The notes beneath the pieces were generated by a model that worked only from the letters and a program-made list of their open reading frames with translations, was not told where the DNA came from and ran no database searches. DNA of 64,000 nucleotides from Nonomuraea jabiensis (GTDB taxonomy: Bacteria; Actinomycetota; Actinomycetes; Streptosporangiales; Streptosporangiaceae): NCBI RefSeq assembly GCF_014204795.1, contig NZ_JACHMB010000001.1, positions 7,266,501 through 7,330,500 on the forward strand, given 5' to 3'. Position numbers and translations under genes: made by a program. Below, in pieces: positions 32,556-40,397 of the stretch (position 1 is the first letter of the stretch; every line of letters starts with the position of its first letter).

Positions 32556-33536
32556 ATGCTAACACTGGATCAGATCCGGGCATTCGTGGCGGTCGCCGAG
32601 GAGCTCCACTTCGGCCGGGCCGCCGACCGGCTGCGCATGACGCAGCCGCCGCTCAGCCGCCACATCCAGAAGCTGGAGCGCTCGATCGGCGTGACCCTGC
32701 TGGAACGCGACAACCGGCGCGTCGTGCTCACCGACGCAGGCCGCGGTTTCCTGGAGGACGCGCGGCGCATGCTCTCGCTCGTCGACACCGCGGGCGACCG
32801 GGCCCGCCGCATCGCCAAGGGCGCCGCGGGCACCGTACGGCTCGGCTTCACCGCCGTCTCGGCCATCAGCATGCTCGGCACGATCCTGCGCCGCCTGACG
32901 GAGCAGCTCCCGGAGATCGACGTCATCCTCCACGAGCGGGTGACCGCCGGGCAGGTGGACGGCATCCTGCGCGGCGAGCTCGACCTGGGCCTGGCCCGCC
33001 CGCCCTTCGACATCGCCACGCTCGACTCCCGCGTGGTCTTCCGCGAGCCGCTGTGCGCCGTGGTCCCCCTCGGGCACCCGCTGGCCGCCCTCGGCCGGCC
33101 GCTCGCGCCCGACGACTTCGACGGCCTGCCGGTCATCAGCTACAACCCCGTGCAGTCGCGCTACTTCCACGAGCTGACGATCCGCTTCCTCACCAACGCC
33201 CACCCCAGGATCGAGCAGCAGGTCCACCAGATTCTCACCGCCGCCCTGCTCGTGGCCGCCGGCCGGGGCGTGGCGCTGGCGCCGGCCAGCGCCCGCTCGC
33301 TCGGCATCGACGGCATCGTCTTCTGCGACCTGGTACGGGGCGGCGGCGACCCGCTCGACGAAGGTGACGGCGTCGCGGGCAAGCCGGTGGAGCTGCACGT
33401 CATCTGGGACCGCGGCTCCACCAACCCCGCCCTGTGGCGCGTCCTGGAGCTGCTGCCCGACCCCGGACGCGACGATGCTCGTACGGTATCGCCAGATACA
33501 GAATCGGGCTTGGACAGGAATCCACCCTCCTCCTAG
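32556..33536 (+). CDS. LysR-family regulator of the glucarate module
   Basis: A 326-residue LTTR. The N-terminal winged helix is at 1-60 (LTLDQIRAFVAVAEELHFGRAADRLRMTQPPLSRHIQKLERSIGVTLLER), followed by a periplasmic-binding-like effector domain (RLGFTAVSAISMLGTILRRL, AALLVAAGRGVALAPASA). It sits between the Tct/dehydratase operon and kdgD-gudD and transcribes toward the latter. GTATC-N4-GATAC motifs lie before its own ATG and inside its 3' end upstream of kdgD. It likely senses glucarate or a pathway intermediate and activates both sides. Confidence 0.92.
   Translation: MLTLDQIRAFVAVAEELHFGRAADRLRMTQPPLSRHIQKLERSIGVTLLERDNRRVVLTDAGRGFLEDARRMLSLVDTAGDRARRIAKGAAGTVRLGFTAVSAISMLGTILRRLTEQLPEIDVILHERVTAGQVDGILRGELDLGLARPPFDIATLDSRVVFREPLCAVVPLGHPLAALGRPLAPDDFDGLPVISYNPVQSRYFHELTIRFLTNAHPRIEQQVHQILTAALLVAAGRGVALAPASARSLGIDGIVFCDLVRGGGDPLDEGDGVAGKPVELHVIWDRGSTNPALWRVLELLPDPGRDDARTVSPDTESGLDRNPPSS
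33486..33499. promoter_or_regulatory. LysR-type operator upstream of kdgD
   Basis: GTATC-GCCA-GATAC, 106 bp before the kdgD ATG and inside the lysR 3' coding end. It repeats the core of the site at 32530. Confidence 0.55.
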
Positions 33537-33604
33537 CCTGACGGCATCAACCTTTACCGGCGGTGCGGGGGATCCCGCGGGCCGCGTGTCAACAGAGGAC
33601 GTTC

Positions 33605-34519
33605 ATGCCGAATTTCTCGCCCCAGGAGCTCGCCGCCCAGCTCAAGAGCGGCCTGCTGTCGTTCCCTGTCACCCATTTCACGCAGGAGCTGGAGTTCGAC
33701 GAGGCGGGTTACCGTGACCACGTGTCCTGGTTGAGCGCGTTCCCCGTGGCCGGCCTGTTCGCCGCGGGCGGCACCGGCGAGGGCTTCTCGCTGACCTCCG
33801 CCGAGATCGACCAGGTGGTGCGGGCGGCAGTCGGCGAGGTGAACGGCAGGGTGCCGGTCGTGGCCCCCGCCACCGGCGGCACCGCGAACGCCGTCGCGCA
33901 GGCCCAGGCCGCCGAGGCCGCCGGCGCCGACGGGCTGCTGCTCATGCCCCCCTACCTCACGGAGGCCGGGCAGGCGGGCCTGGTGGAGCACGTCTCCGCG
34001 GTGTGCCGCGCCACGAACCTGGGCGTGATCGTCTACAGCCGGGCCAACGCGATCCTGAACGACCGCGCCGTCGAGACCCTGGCCGACCGCAACCCGAACC
34101 TCGTCGGGTTCAAGGACGGCGTCGGCAACATCGAGCACCTCACCCGCATCTACGCCACCGTCGGCGACCGCCTGGCCTACATCGGCGGCCTGCCCACGGC
34201 CGAGACGTTCGCGCTGCCGCTGCTGCAGCTCGGCATGAGCACGTACTCCTCGGCGATCTTCAACTTCGTCCCGCAGTACGCGCTCGACTTCTACGCCGAC
34301 GTGCGCGCCCAGAACCGGGACGCCGTCTACCGGCGGATCAAGGAGTTCGTGATCCCCTACCTGGACATCCGTGACCGGCAGAAGGGGTACGCCGTCTCGA
34401 TCATCAAGGCGGGCCTGGCCGCCGTCGGGCGCCCGGCGGGCCCCGTCCGGCCGCCGCTGCAGAACCTCGCCGACGGCGAGCTGGCCGAGCTGACCGCCCT
34501 CATCAACAAGATCAGCTAG
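33605..34519 (+). CDS. kdgD: 5-dehydro-4-deoxyglucarate dehydratase
   Basis: A 304-residue DHDPS/NAL-family aldolase-fold enzyme that converts 5-dehydro-4-deoxyglucarate to 2-oxoglutarate semialdehyde, CO2 and water. The Schiff-base Lys is at 170 (NLVGFKDGVGN), with AAGGTGEGFSLT for carboxylate binding and the Tyr in VIVYSRANA. LLSFPVTHF and KGYAVSIIKAGL are typical of KdgD. A GAGG ribosome binding site precedes the ATG. It is followed by gudD 5 bp later, giving two consecutive glucarate-pathway steps in one operon. The next enzyme, a ketoglutarate semialdehyde dehydrogenase, is not in this window. Confidence 0.93.
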   Translation: MPNFSPQELAAQLKSGLLSFPVTHFTQELEFDEAGYRDHVSWLSAFPVAGLFAAGGTGEGFSLTSAEIDQVVRAAVGEVNGRVPVVAPATGGTANAVAQAQAAEAAGADGLLLMPPYLTEAGQAGLVEHVSAVCRATNLGVIVYSRANAILNDRAVETLADRNPNLVGFKDGVGNIEHLTRIYATVGDRLAYIGGLPTAETFALPLLQLGMSTYSSAIFNFVPQYALDFYADVRAQNRDAVYRRIKEFVIPYLDIRDRQKGYAVSIIKAGLAAVGRPAGPVRPPLQNLADGELAELTALINKIS

Positions 34520-34524
34520 GCCCC

Positions 34525-35847
34525 ATGTCTCCCACCATCCAGCGCGTCGAGGTCGTCCCGGTGGCCGGGCACGACAGCATGCTGCTCAACCTCAGCGGCG
34601 CCCACGGCCCGTTCTTCACCCGCAACGTCGTCATCACCACCGACTCCGACGGGCGCACCGGCCTCGGCGAGGTGCCCGGCGGCGAGGCGATCCGCCGGAC
34701 GATCGAAGAGGCGGGCGCGCTGCTGGCCGGCCGGCCCGTGGCCCGCTACCGCAGCCTGCTGCGGTCGGTGTCCCAGCGGTTCGCCGACCGCGACGCGGGC
34801 GGGCGCGGCGCCCAGACCTTCGACCTGCGCACCACCGTGCACGCGGTCACCGGCCTGGAGTCCACCCTGCTCGACCTGCACGGCCAGTACCTGGGCCTGC
34901 CGGTGGCCGAGCTGCTCGGCGAGGGCCGCCAGCGGGACCGGGTGCCGATGCTGGGCTACCTCTTCTACGTCGGCGACCCGGGCAGGACCGACCTGCCCTA
35001 CCGGGTGGACGACGCGGGCGAGGACCGCTGGTCCCGGCTGCGCCGCCAGGAGGCGCTCACGCCCGACGCGGTGGTCGCGCTGGCCGAGGCCGCCCAGGAG
35101 CGTTACGGCTTCGCCGACTTCAAGCTCAAGGGCGGGGTGCTGACGGGCGAGGAGGAGATCGAGGCGGTCACGGCGCTGGCCCGCCGCTTCCCCGAGGCGC
35201 GCATCACCCTCGACCCCAACGGCGGCTGGCTGCTCGACGACGCCGTACGGCTGTGCCGCGGGCTCGGCGGCGTCCTGGCCTACGCCGAGGACCCGTGCGG
35301 GGCCGAGGGCCGCTTCTCCAGCCGGGAGACGATGGCCGAGTTCCGCCGGGCCACCGGGCTGCCCACCGCGACGAACATGATCGCCACCGACTGGCGGGAG
35401 ATGGCCCACGCCGTACGCGCCGGCGCGGTGGACATCCCGCTGGCCGACCCGCACTTCTGGACCATGGCCGGGTCCGTCCGCGTCGCCCAGCTCTGCCACG
35501 ACTTCGGGCTGACCTGGGGCTCGCACTCCAACAACCACTTCGACATCTCGCTGGCGATGTTCACGCACGTCGGGGCGGCGGCCCCCGGGGAGATCACGGC
35601 ACTGGACACGCACTGGATCTGGCAGGACGGCCAGGCCCTCACGACCAGCCCGTTCCGGATCACGGACGGCGCGATCGAGGTGCCGACGACCCCCGGGCTC
35701 GGCGTCGAGCTCGACCGCGCGGCCCTGGCCGAGGCCCACGAGCTCTACCTGCGCCACGGCCTCGGCGCCCGCGACGACTCCGTGGCCATGCAGTATCTGG
35801 TGAAGGACTGGGTCTTCGACCCGAAGCGCCCCTGCCTCGTCCGCTGA
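34525..35847 (+). CDS. gudD: Glucarate dehydratase
   Basis: A 440-residue enolase-superfamily enzyme converting D-glucarate (and often L-idarate) to 5-dehydro-4-deoxyglucarate. Its features match GudD: AHGPFFTRNVVI, GGEAIRRTIEEA, FADFKLKGGVL (Lys-x-Lys), TLDPNGGWLLDD, YAEDPCGAE, TNMIATDWREM, and GSHSNNHFDISLAMFTHV with the catalytic His. The length of about 440 also fits. It is coupled to kdgD. The enzyme encoded at 27693 is a more distant relative on the transporter side of the locus. Confidence 0.95.
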   Translation: MSPTIQRVEVVPVAGHDSMLLNLSGAHGPFFTRNVVITTDSDGRTGLGEVPGGEAIRRTIEEAGALLAGRPVARYRSLLRSVSQRFADRDAGGRGAQTFDLRTTVHAVTGLESTLLDLHGQYLGLPVAELLGEGRQRDRVPMLGYLFYVGDPGRTDLPYRVDDAGEDRWSRLRRQEALTPDAVVALAEAAQERYGFADFKLKGGVLTGEEEIEAVTALARRFPEARITLDPNGGWLLDDAVRLCRGLGGVLAYAEDPCGAEGRFSSRETMAEFRRATGLPTATNMIATDWREMAHAVRAGAVDIPLADPHFWTMAGSVRVAQLCHDFGLTWGSHSNNHFDISLAMFTHVGAAAPGEITALDTHWIWQDGQALTTSPFRITDGAIEVPTTPGLGVELDRAALAEAHELYLRHGLGARDDSVAMQYLVKDWVFDPKRPCLVR

Positions 35848-35850
35848 CGG

Positions 35851-35895
35851 CTTCGGCAGCGTCCACTTCGGCAGGGTCCACTTCGGCAGGGTCTG
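35851..35895 (+). repeat. Three tandem 15-bp repeats after gudD
   Basis: CTTCGGCAGCGTCCA, CTTCGGCAGGGTCCA and CTTCGGCAGGGTCTG follow one another directly after the gudD stop. There is no obvious terminator hairpin here. Confidence 0.85.
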
Positions 35896-35921
35896 TGCCG
35901 ACCGGCCCATGACGGCTGGCC

Positions 35922-35927
35922 TAGTGT
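35922..35927 (+). promoter_or_regulatory. -10 hexamer of a probable leaderless nadK promoter
   Basis: TAGTGT ends 7 nt before the ATG at 35935, and no Shine-Dalgarno is present. Confidence 0.45.
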
Positions 35928-35934
35928 TGGCCTC

Positions 35935-36792
35935 ATGGGCATGGTCGGTACGGTCGGGCTGGTGCTGCATCCCCAGCGCGACTCCAAGAAGGCGATAGAC
36001 ACCATCCTGCGCTGGGCCGCCGACAAGGGCGCCACCGTGCTCGGGCTGCCCGAGGAGGTGGGGCGGATCGACTGCACCGCCGTGCCCGTGGACGCCGACG
36101 CCCTCGTCGAACGGGCCGACCTGCTGGTCGGGCTGGGCGGCGACGGCACGATGCTGCGGACCATGCGGCTGCTGGCCGGCCGGCCCACGCCCATCCTCGG
36201 GGTCAACCTCGGCAAGCTCGGCTTCCTGGCCGAGATCGACGTGGACGAGCTGGCCGGCACGCTGTCGGCCATCGACGACCACCGCTACACGATCGAGCCG
36301 CGCATGGCGATCAAGAGCCGGCTCGGCGGCACGGACGTGACCGCGTTCAACGACATCGCGCTGGTCCGGATCCCCGGAGAGGGGCTGGCCGCGATCGCCG
36401 TCACCCCGGCGGGCAGCGACTTCGTGCGCTTCGCGGCCGACGCGGTGATCGTGGCGACCTCCACGGGCTCGACCGCCTACAGCTTCTCGGCCGGCGGGCC
36501 CATCGTCTCGCCCCGGGTGGAGGCGGTGCTGGTGGTGCCCGCCGCCGCCCACTCGTCCTTCAACCGGGCGCTGGTGCTGCCCGCCGACGAGGAGGTCACG
36601 CTGGAGGTGCTGCCCACCAGCGGGCGGCTCGCGGTGGAGGTCGACGGGGCCGTGGTGGCCCACCTGTGCCCGGGCGACACCGTCACCGTGGCCGCGTGGC
36701 CGGGGGCGGCGAAGGTCGTGCGGCTGGGCACCACGTTCTACGAGCGGGCCCGGCGCAAGCTGCGGGTGGACGGCAGCGCCGAGGCCCTCTGA
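35935..36792 (+). CDS. nadK: NAD kinase
   Basis: A 285-residue ATP-NAD kinase that makes NADP. It shows the GGDGT phosphate motif (LLVGLGGDGTMLRTMRLL, about residue 65), LGVNLGKLGFLAEI, the NDIALVR motif (conserved Asn-Asp) and VATSTGSTAYSFSAGGPIVSP. The length is normal. It stands alone after the sugar-acid operon and is probably transcribed from its own leaderless promoter. VGTVGLVLHPQRDSKKA at the N-terminus is common in actinobacterial NadK. Confidence 0.93.
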   Translation: MGMVGTVGLVLHPQRDSKKAIDTILRWAADKGATVLGLPEEVGRIDCTAVPVDADALVERADLLVGLGGDGTMLRTMRLLAGRPTPILGVNLGKLGFLAEIDVDELAGTLSAIDDHRYTIEPRMAIKSRLGGTDVTAFNDIALVRIPGEGLAAIAVTPAGSDFVRFAADAVIVATSTGSTAYSFSAGGPIVSPRVEAVLVVPAAAHSSFNRALVLPADEEVTLEVLPTSGRLAVEVDGAVVAHLCPGDTVTVAAWPGAAKVVRLGTTFYERARRKLRVDGSAEAL

Positions 36793-36797
36793 AGCGC

Positions 36798-38141
36798 TCA
36801 GGTACGCGTGCGGCGGCGGTGCCGGGCCGGGCGCCCACCCGCGTCCGGCTGCTCGGCCGGCCGGTCGGACGGCCACGCGGTCGGCCACTCGTCCGGCCGC
36901 TCGGACGGACGTTGGGCGGGGCCGTGCTGGTGGGCGTGCGGCGCGAAGAAGCTCTCCTGCGCGTCCCGCCGGCCGGGAGGCTCCTGAACGTCTTCCTCCG
37001 GGTGGTGGCGGGAGGCGGTCAGGGCCGCCAGCGCCGTGGTGATGGGCACGGCGGCGATGAGCCCCAGCGTGCCGACGATGCTGCGGACGATCTCCTGGGC
37101 GATGACCGGCGTCGTCAGCACCTCGCCCAGCGGCTGCCGCCCGATGCTGAACAGCAGCAGCAACGGCAGCGACGCCCCCGCGTACGCCAGGATGATCGTG
37201 TTGATCACCGAGGCGATGTGCGCCCGGCCGATGCGGCCGGCCGCCCGGTAGAGGCGGGCGAAGCCGTACGACGGGTTGGCGTGGGCCAGCTCGGCCACCG
37301 TGACGGCCTGCGTGACCGTGACGTCGTCGAGCACGCCCAGCGCGCCGATGATGATGCTGGCCAGCAGCAGGCCCTGCGTGTCGATCTTCAGGCTCATGTC
37401 CAGCGCCAGCGCGCTGTCGTCGGTGATGCCGTTGAGCCGGGCGAACCCCAGCGCCCCGTACGACAGCAGGCCCGTCAGCGCCAGGCTGGCCAGCGTGCCC
37501 AGCACGGCCATCGACGTGGCCAGCGAGAAACCGTGCGTGAGGTAGAGGACCAGCAGCATGATCGCCGAGGCCCCCACGATGGCCACCAGCAGCGGCGGCT
37601 CGCCCTCCAGGATGCCGGGGATGACGAACGTCAGCAGCAGCACGAACGTGACCGCCAGCCCCACCAGCGCCGTCACCCCGCGCCAGCGGCCGAAGGCGAT
37701 GACCGCCAGCGCGAAGGCCGCCCCGAACAGCCACAGCGGCGTCGACCGGTCGTGGTCGGAGATCTGGTGGTGGCCGTCCGCGTCGCGCAGCAGGATCACG
37801 TCGTCGCCCGCGGCGAAGTGCTGGGCCCCGGGCCCACTGGGCAGCCGGAGCGTGACGCTCTGGCCGCCCTCGACGCGGACGTCGGCGTTGCCGCAGGTGG
37901 CCGGGTCGGGCTGGGGCGCGCCCTCCGGGGCGGCGGGGCACTTCTTGAGGGTGACGCCGGTGATCGTCCCGGTGACCCGCTGCACGCTGGACGGCCCGCC
38001 GGACGGGGCGGTGCTCACCTGCCCGTCGGGCCAGAGCCAGAGCAGCCCGGCCAGGGTGATGATCGCCAGCGGCACGAGCACGGCCAGACCGGCCATCACC
38101 GTACGCCGGGAGCTGGGGGGATGCGCGTGACCGGCACCCAT
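36798..38141 (-). CDS. YibE/F-family multi-pass membrane protein
   Basis: A 447-residue protein. One N-terminal helix (VMAGLAVLVPLAIITLAGLLWLW) precedes an extracytoplasmic domain (about residues 40-140, with two Cys, VTLRLPSGPGAQHFAAGDDVIL), then about seven helices carrying the YibE/F core (IIIGALGVLDDVTVTQAVTVAEL and SVINTIILAYAGASLPLLLLF). The C-terminal 70 residues are hydrophilic with His/Pro/Arg clusters. The function of the family is not known. ATG 38141 has GAGGGGG upstream. It is convergent with nadK and divergent from the DUF72 gene. Confidence 0.88.
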   Translation of the reverse strand: MGAGHAHPPSSRRTVMAGLAVLVPLAIITLAGLLWLWPDGQVSTAPSGGPSSVQRVTGTITGVTLKKCPAAPEGAPQPDPATCGNADVRVEGGQSVTLRLPSGPGAQHFAAGDDVILLRDADGHHQISDHDRSTPLWLFGAAFALAVIAFGRWRGVTALVGLAVTFVLLLTFVIPGILEGEPPLLVAIVGASAIMLLVLYLTHGFSLATSMAVLGTLASLALTGLLSYGALGFARLNGITDDSALALDMSLKIDTQGLLLASIIIGALGVLDDVTVTQAVTVAELAHANPSYGFARLYRAAGRIGRAHIASVINTIILAYAGASLPLLLLFSIGRQPLGEVLTTPVIAQEIVRSIVGTLGLIAAVPITTALAALTASRHHPEEDVQEPPGRRDAQESFFAPHAHQHGPAQRPSERPDEWPTAWPSDRPAEQPDAGGRPARHRRRTRT

Positions 38142-38219
38142 CGAAGCCCCCTCTGATGTCAATGTCCTCTTCGGCTGACGACAGTACTGCACCCCGGCCC
38201 GCTGGGTAGGCGTAAAAGC

Positions 38220-38927
38220 ATGTCATGGCTCGTGGGCACGTCAGGGTGGCAGTACAAGGACTGGCGCGGGGTGCTCTATCCGCAGGACGTCCCGCAGCGG
38301 CTCTGGCTGGAGGAGTACGCGGCCGAGTTCCCGACCGTCGAGAGCAACAACGCGTTCTACCGGCTGCCGAGCCCCGAGACGTTCGCGGCCTGGCGGGACC
38401 GCACGCCGGACGGCTTCGTGATGGCGGTCAAGGCCAGCAGGTTCCTGACCCACATCAAGCGGCTGGCCGACCCCGAGGAGCCGGTGGAGCGCCTGATGAG
38501 CCGCGCCTCGGAGCTGAAGGACAAGCTCGGACCGGTCCTGCTGCAGCTGCCGCCCACGCTGAAGGCCGACGCGGACCGGCTCGACCGGTGCCTGCGCTGC
38601 TTCCCGGCGGGCGTCCGGGTGGCCGTGGAGCCGCGGCACGAGTCGTGGTGGACGGAGGACATCCGCGAGCTCCTGAGCGCGCACGGGGCCGCGCTGTGCT
38701 GGGCCGACCGGTTGGGCAAGCCGCAGAGCCCGCTCTGGCGCACCGCGGACTGGGGTTACGTGCGCATGCACGAGGGGCCGTCACGCTGGTCGTACGGCGA
38801 CACCGCGCTGAAGACGTGGGCCAGGCGCCTGCGCGAGGCGGGCTGGCAGGACGTGTACGTCTACTTCAACAACGATCCCGGGGGAGCGGCTGTGCGTAAC
38901 GCGAGACGATTTGCCAGACTCGGCTAG
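38220..38927 (+). CDS. DUF72 (YecE-like) family protein, second copy
   Basis: A 235-residue DUF72 TIM-barrel protein: LVGTSGWQYKDWRGVLYPQ, TVESNNAFYRLPSPETFAAW, FVMAVKASRFLTHIKRL, PVLLQLPPTL, RVAVEPRHESWW and VYVYFNNDPGGAAVRNARR. The N-terminal GTSGWxYxDW and C-terminal YFNND are the family hallmarks. It is about 50 residues shorter than the copy at 14968 and more like E. coli YecE. Its stop overlaps the corA start by one base (TAGTG), so the two are coupled. Function unknown. Confidence 0.92.
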   Translation: MSWLVGTSGWQYKDWRGVLYPQDVPQRLWLEEYAAEFPTVESNNAFYRLPSPETFAAWRDRTPDGFVMAVKASRFLTHIKRLADPEEPVERLMSRASELKDKLGPVLLQLPPTLKADADRLDRCLRCFPAGVRVAVEPRHESWWTEDIRELLSAHGAALCWADRLGKPQSPLWRTADWGYVRMHEGPSRWSYGDTALKTWARRLREAGWQDVYVYFNNDPGGAAVRNARRFARLG

Positions 38928-39898
38928 TGCACACACGTCTGTACAGGAACGGCGCCCTCGAAAAGGAAGGCTTCCCGGTCGAGGAGGTCTCCGACTATGT
39001 GGGAGATCCGGACAACACGGTCTGGTTCGACCTGTGCTGCCCCTCGTCCGCCGACCTCGGCGTGGTCGGTGAGGAGCTGGGACTGCACGAGCTGGCGGTC
39101 GAGGACGTGCTGTCCGACCATCAGCGGCCGAAGGTCGATATATACGACAACCACTTGTTCATCACCGTTTACGGGGTGCACTTCGACGAAGGGCAGCTCG
39201 ACCCCGTCGAGGTGAACGTCTTCGTCACCAGGAACGCCCTGGTCACCGTCCGCGAGAACGACCACTTCGACATCCGCGAGGTCGTCAAGCGCTGGGACGC
39301 CAACACCCGGCTGGCCGGCCACGGCGTGGCGTTCCTGCTGCACGGGCTGCTCGACTACGTGGTCGACAGCCAGTTCGACCTGGTGCAGGACCTCGACACG
39401 CAGGCCGAGGCGCTGGAGGAGTCGCTGTTCGACGAGGACGGCCCCCATGACGGCCGGGCGCTGCAGCGCAGGATGTACGAGCTGCGCAAGAACACCGCCC
39501 GGCTGCGCAAGATCTCGATGCCGATGCGCGAGGTGGTCGGCACCCTCCTCCACCGCGACCAGGACTTCATCGCCGAGCCCGCCATGGCCCCCTACTACGA
39601 GGACGTCAACGACCACGTGCTGCGCGTGGCGGAATGGGTGGAGACCATCCGCGACATGCTCGCCAACGTCCGCGAGACCCGCCTCGCCCAGCAGGGCTTC
39701 CGGCTGAACGAGATCATGAAACGGCTCACCAGCTGGGCCGCGATCATCGCCGTGCCCACCGCGATCACCGGCTACTACGGGCAGAACGTCCCCTACCCGG
39801 GCTCGGGGCAGCCGTGGGGATTCTGGATGTCCACGGCGCTGGTGGCCGGCATGTCGGTGCTGCTGTACGTGGTGTTCAAGAAGAAGGACTGGCTGTGA
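38927..39898 (+). CDS. corA: CorA-family divalent cation transporter with GQN motif
   Basis: A 323-residue 2-TM-GxN protein. The cytoplasmic domain includes HELAVEDVLSDHQRPKVDIYDNHLFITVYGV and a long helix ending LNEIMKRLTSW, followed by TM1 (AAIIAVPTAITGYYG) and TM2 (FWMSTALVAGMSVLLYVVFKKKDW). The selectivity motif, almost always GMN, reads GQN (residues 285-287). YGQNVPYPG is seen in a subgroup of actinobacterial CorA homologues as I recall, so it may be functional, but ion preference could differ. The GTG start overlaps the DUF72 stop. Its last 23 bp overlap the opposing DUF1850 gene. Confidence 0.9.
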   Translation: MHTRLYRNGALEKEGFPVEEVSDYVGDPDNTVWFDLCCPSSADLGVVGEELGLHELAVEDVLSDHQRPKVDIYDNHLFITVYGVHFDEGQLDPVEVNVFVTRNALVTVRENDHFDIREVVKRWDANTRLAGHGVAFLLHGLLDYVVDSQFDLVQDLDTQAEALEESLFDEDGPHDGRALQRRMYELRKNTARLRKISMPMREVVGTLLHRDQDFIAEPAMAPYYEDVNDHVLRVAEWVETIRDMLANVRETRLAQQGFRLNEIMKRLTSWAAIIAVPTAITGYYGQNVPYPGSGQPWGFWMSTALVAGMSVLLYVVFKKKDWL

Positions 39899-40397
39899 GC
39901 GCCTTCGGGGCCCAGCGCAGCGCGGCCAGGTCGTAGGGCGGGCGGCAGGGCCCGCTCCGCGCGTCCGGGCGCTCCTCCACCGCCAGCCGCACCCGCGCGG
40001 CGCCGTCCGCCGGGAACAGGGGCAGGCAGCGGCCGCCCGAGATGAGGGTCCGGCGGCCGATCGACGTGGTGAGCAGCGACAGCTCCTCGTACGTGGCCGG
40101 CACGGCCAGGCGCAGCACCCAGGTGCCCTCCGGGGTCCGCACCCGCGTCCCGTCGAGCGCGTAGTACTCCAGGACGCTCTCGTTGGTCGAGACGACCGCC
40201 CGCATGGTGAACCGGCGGCCCTCCACGGTGAACACCTCCGCGGAGGGCGCCCGGTAGATCGAGTGCACGTACCCGATCGAGAAGGTGCCCCCGACGACGG
40301 GCAGGCCGTTCACGGTGAGGCGGCCGGCGCTCCCGCCGGAGCAGAGCGCCGCCGCCACAGTGAGCACCGCCGCGAGCGCCGCGAGCAGCCTCGTCAG
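39876..40397 (-). CDS. DUF1850 protein, TRAP-TAXI accessory
   Basis: A protein of about 173 residues. An N-terminal hydrophobic signal (RLLAALAAVLTVAAALC) is followed by the DUF1850 pattern: FSIGYVHSIYRAPSAEVFTVEGRRF, TNESVLEYYALDG, LRLAVPATYEELSLLT. DUF1850 genes are regularly found beside TAXI-TRAP importers; the role is unknown. No ATG or good GTG exists at the right place. The likeliest start is CTG at 40397, overlapping the TAXI stop as CTGA; a GTG inside the signal peptide is the alternative. The 3' end overlaps corA. Confidence 0.75.
   Translation of the reverse strand: MTRLLAALAAVLTVAAALCSGGSAGRLTVNGLPVVGGTFSIGYVHSIYRAPSAEVFTVEGRRFTMRAVVSTNESVLEYYALDGTRVRTPEGTWVLRLAVPATYEELSLLTTSIGRRTLISGGRCLPLFPADGAARVRLAVEERPDARSGPCRPPYDLAALRWAPKALTASPSS

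Noticed and set aside
34516..38226. Minus-strand frame of more than 1200 codons opposite gudD and nadK
   Set aside because: It is antisense to two genes with intact catalytic motifs; its translation is low-complexity Gly/Arg/Val text without domains, an artefact of third-position GC bias.
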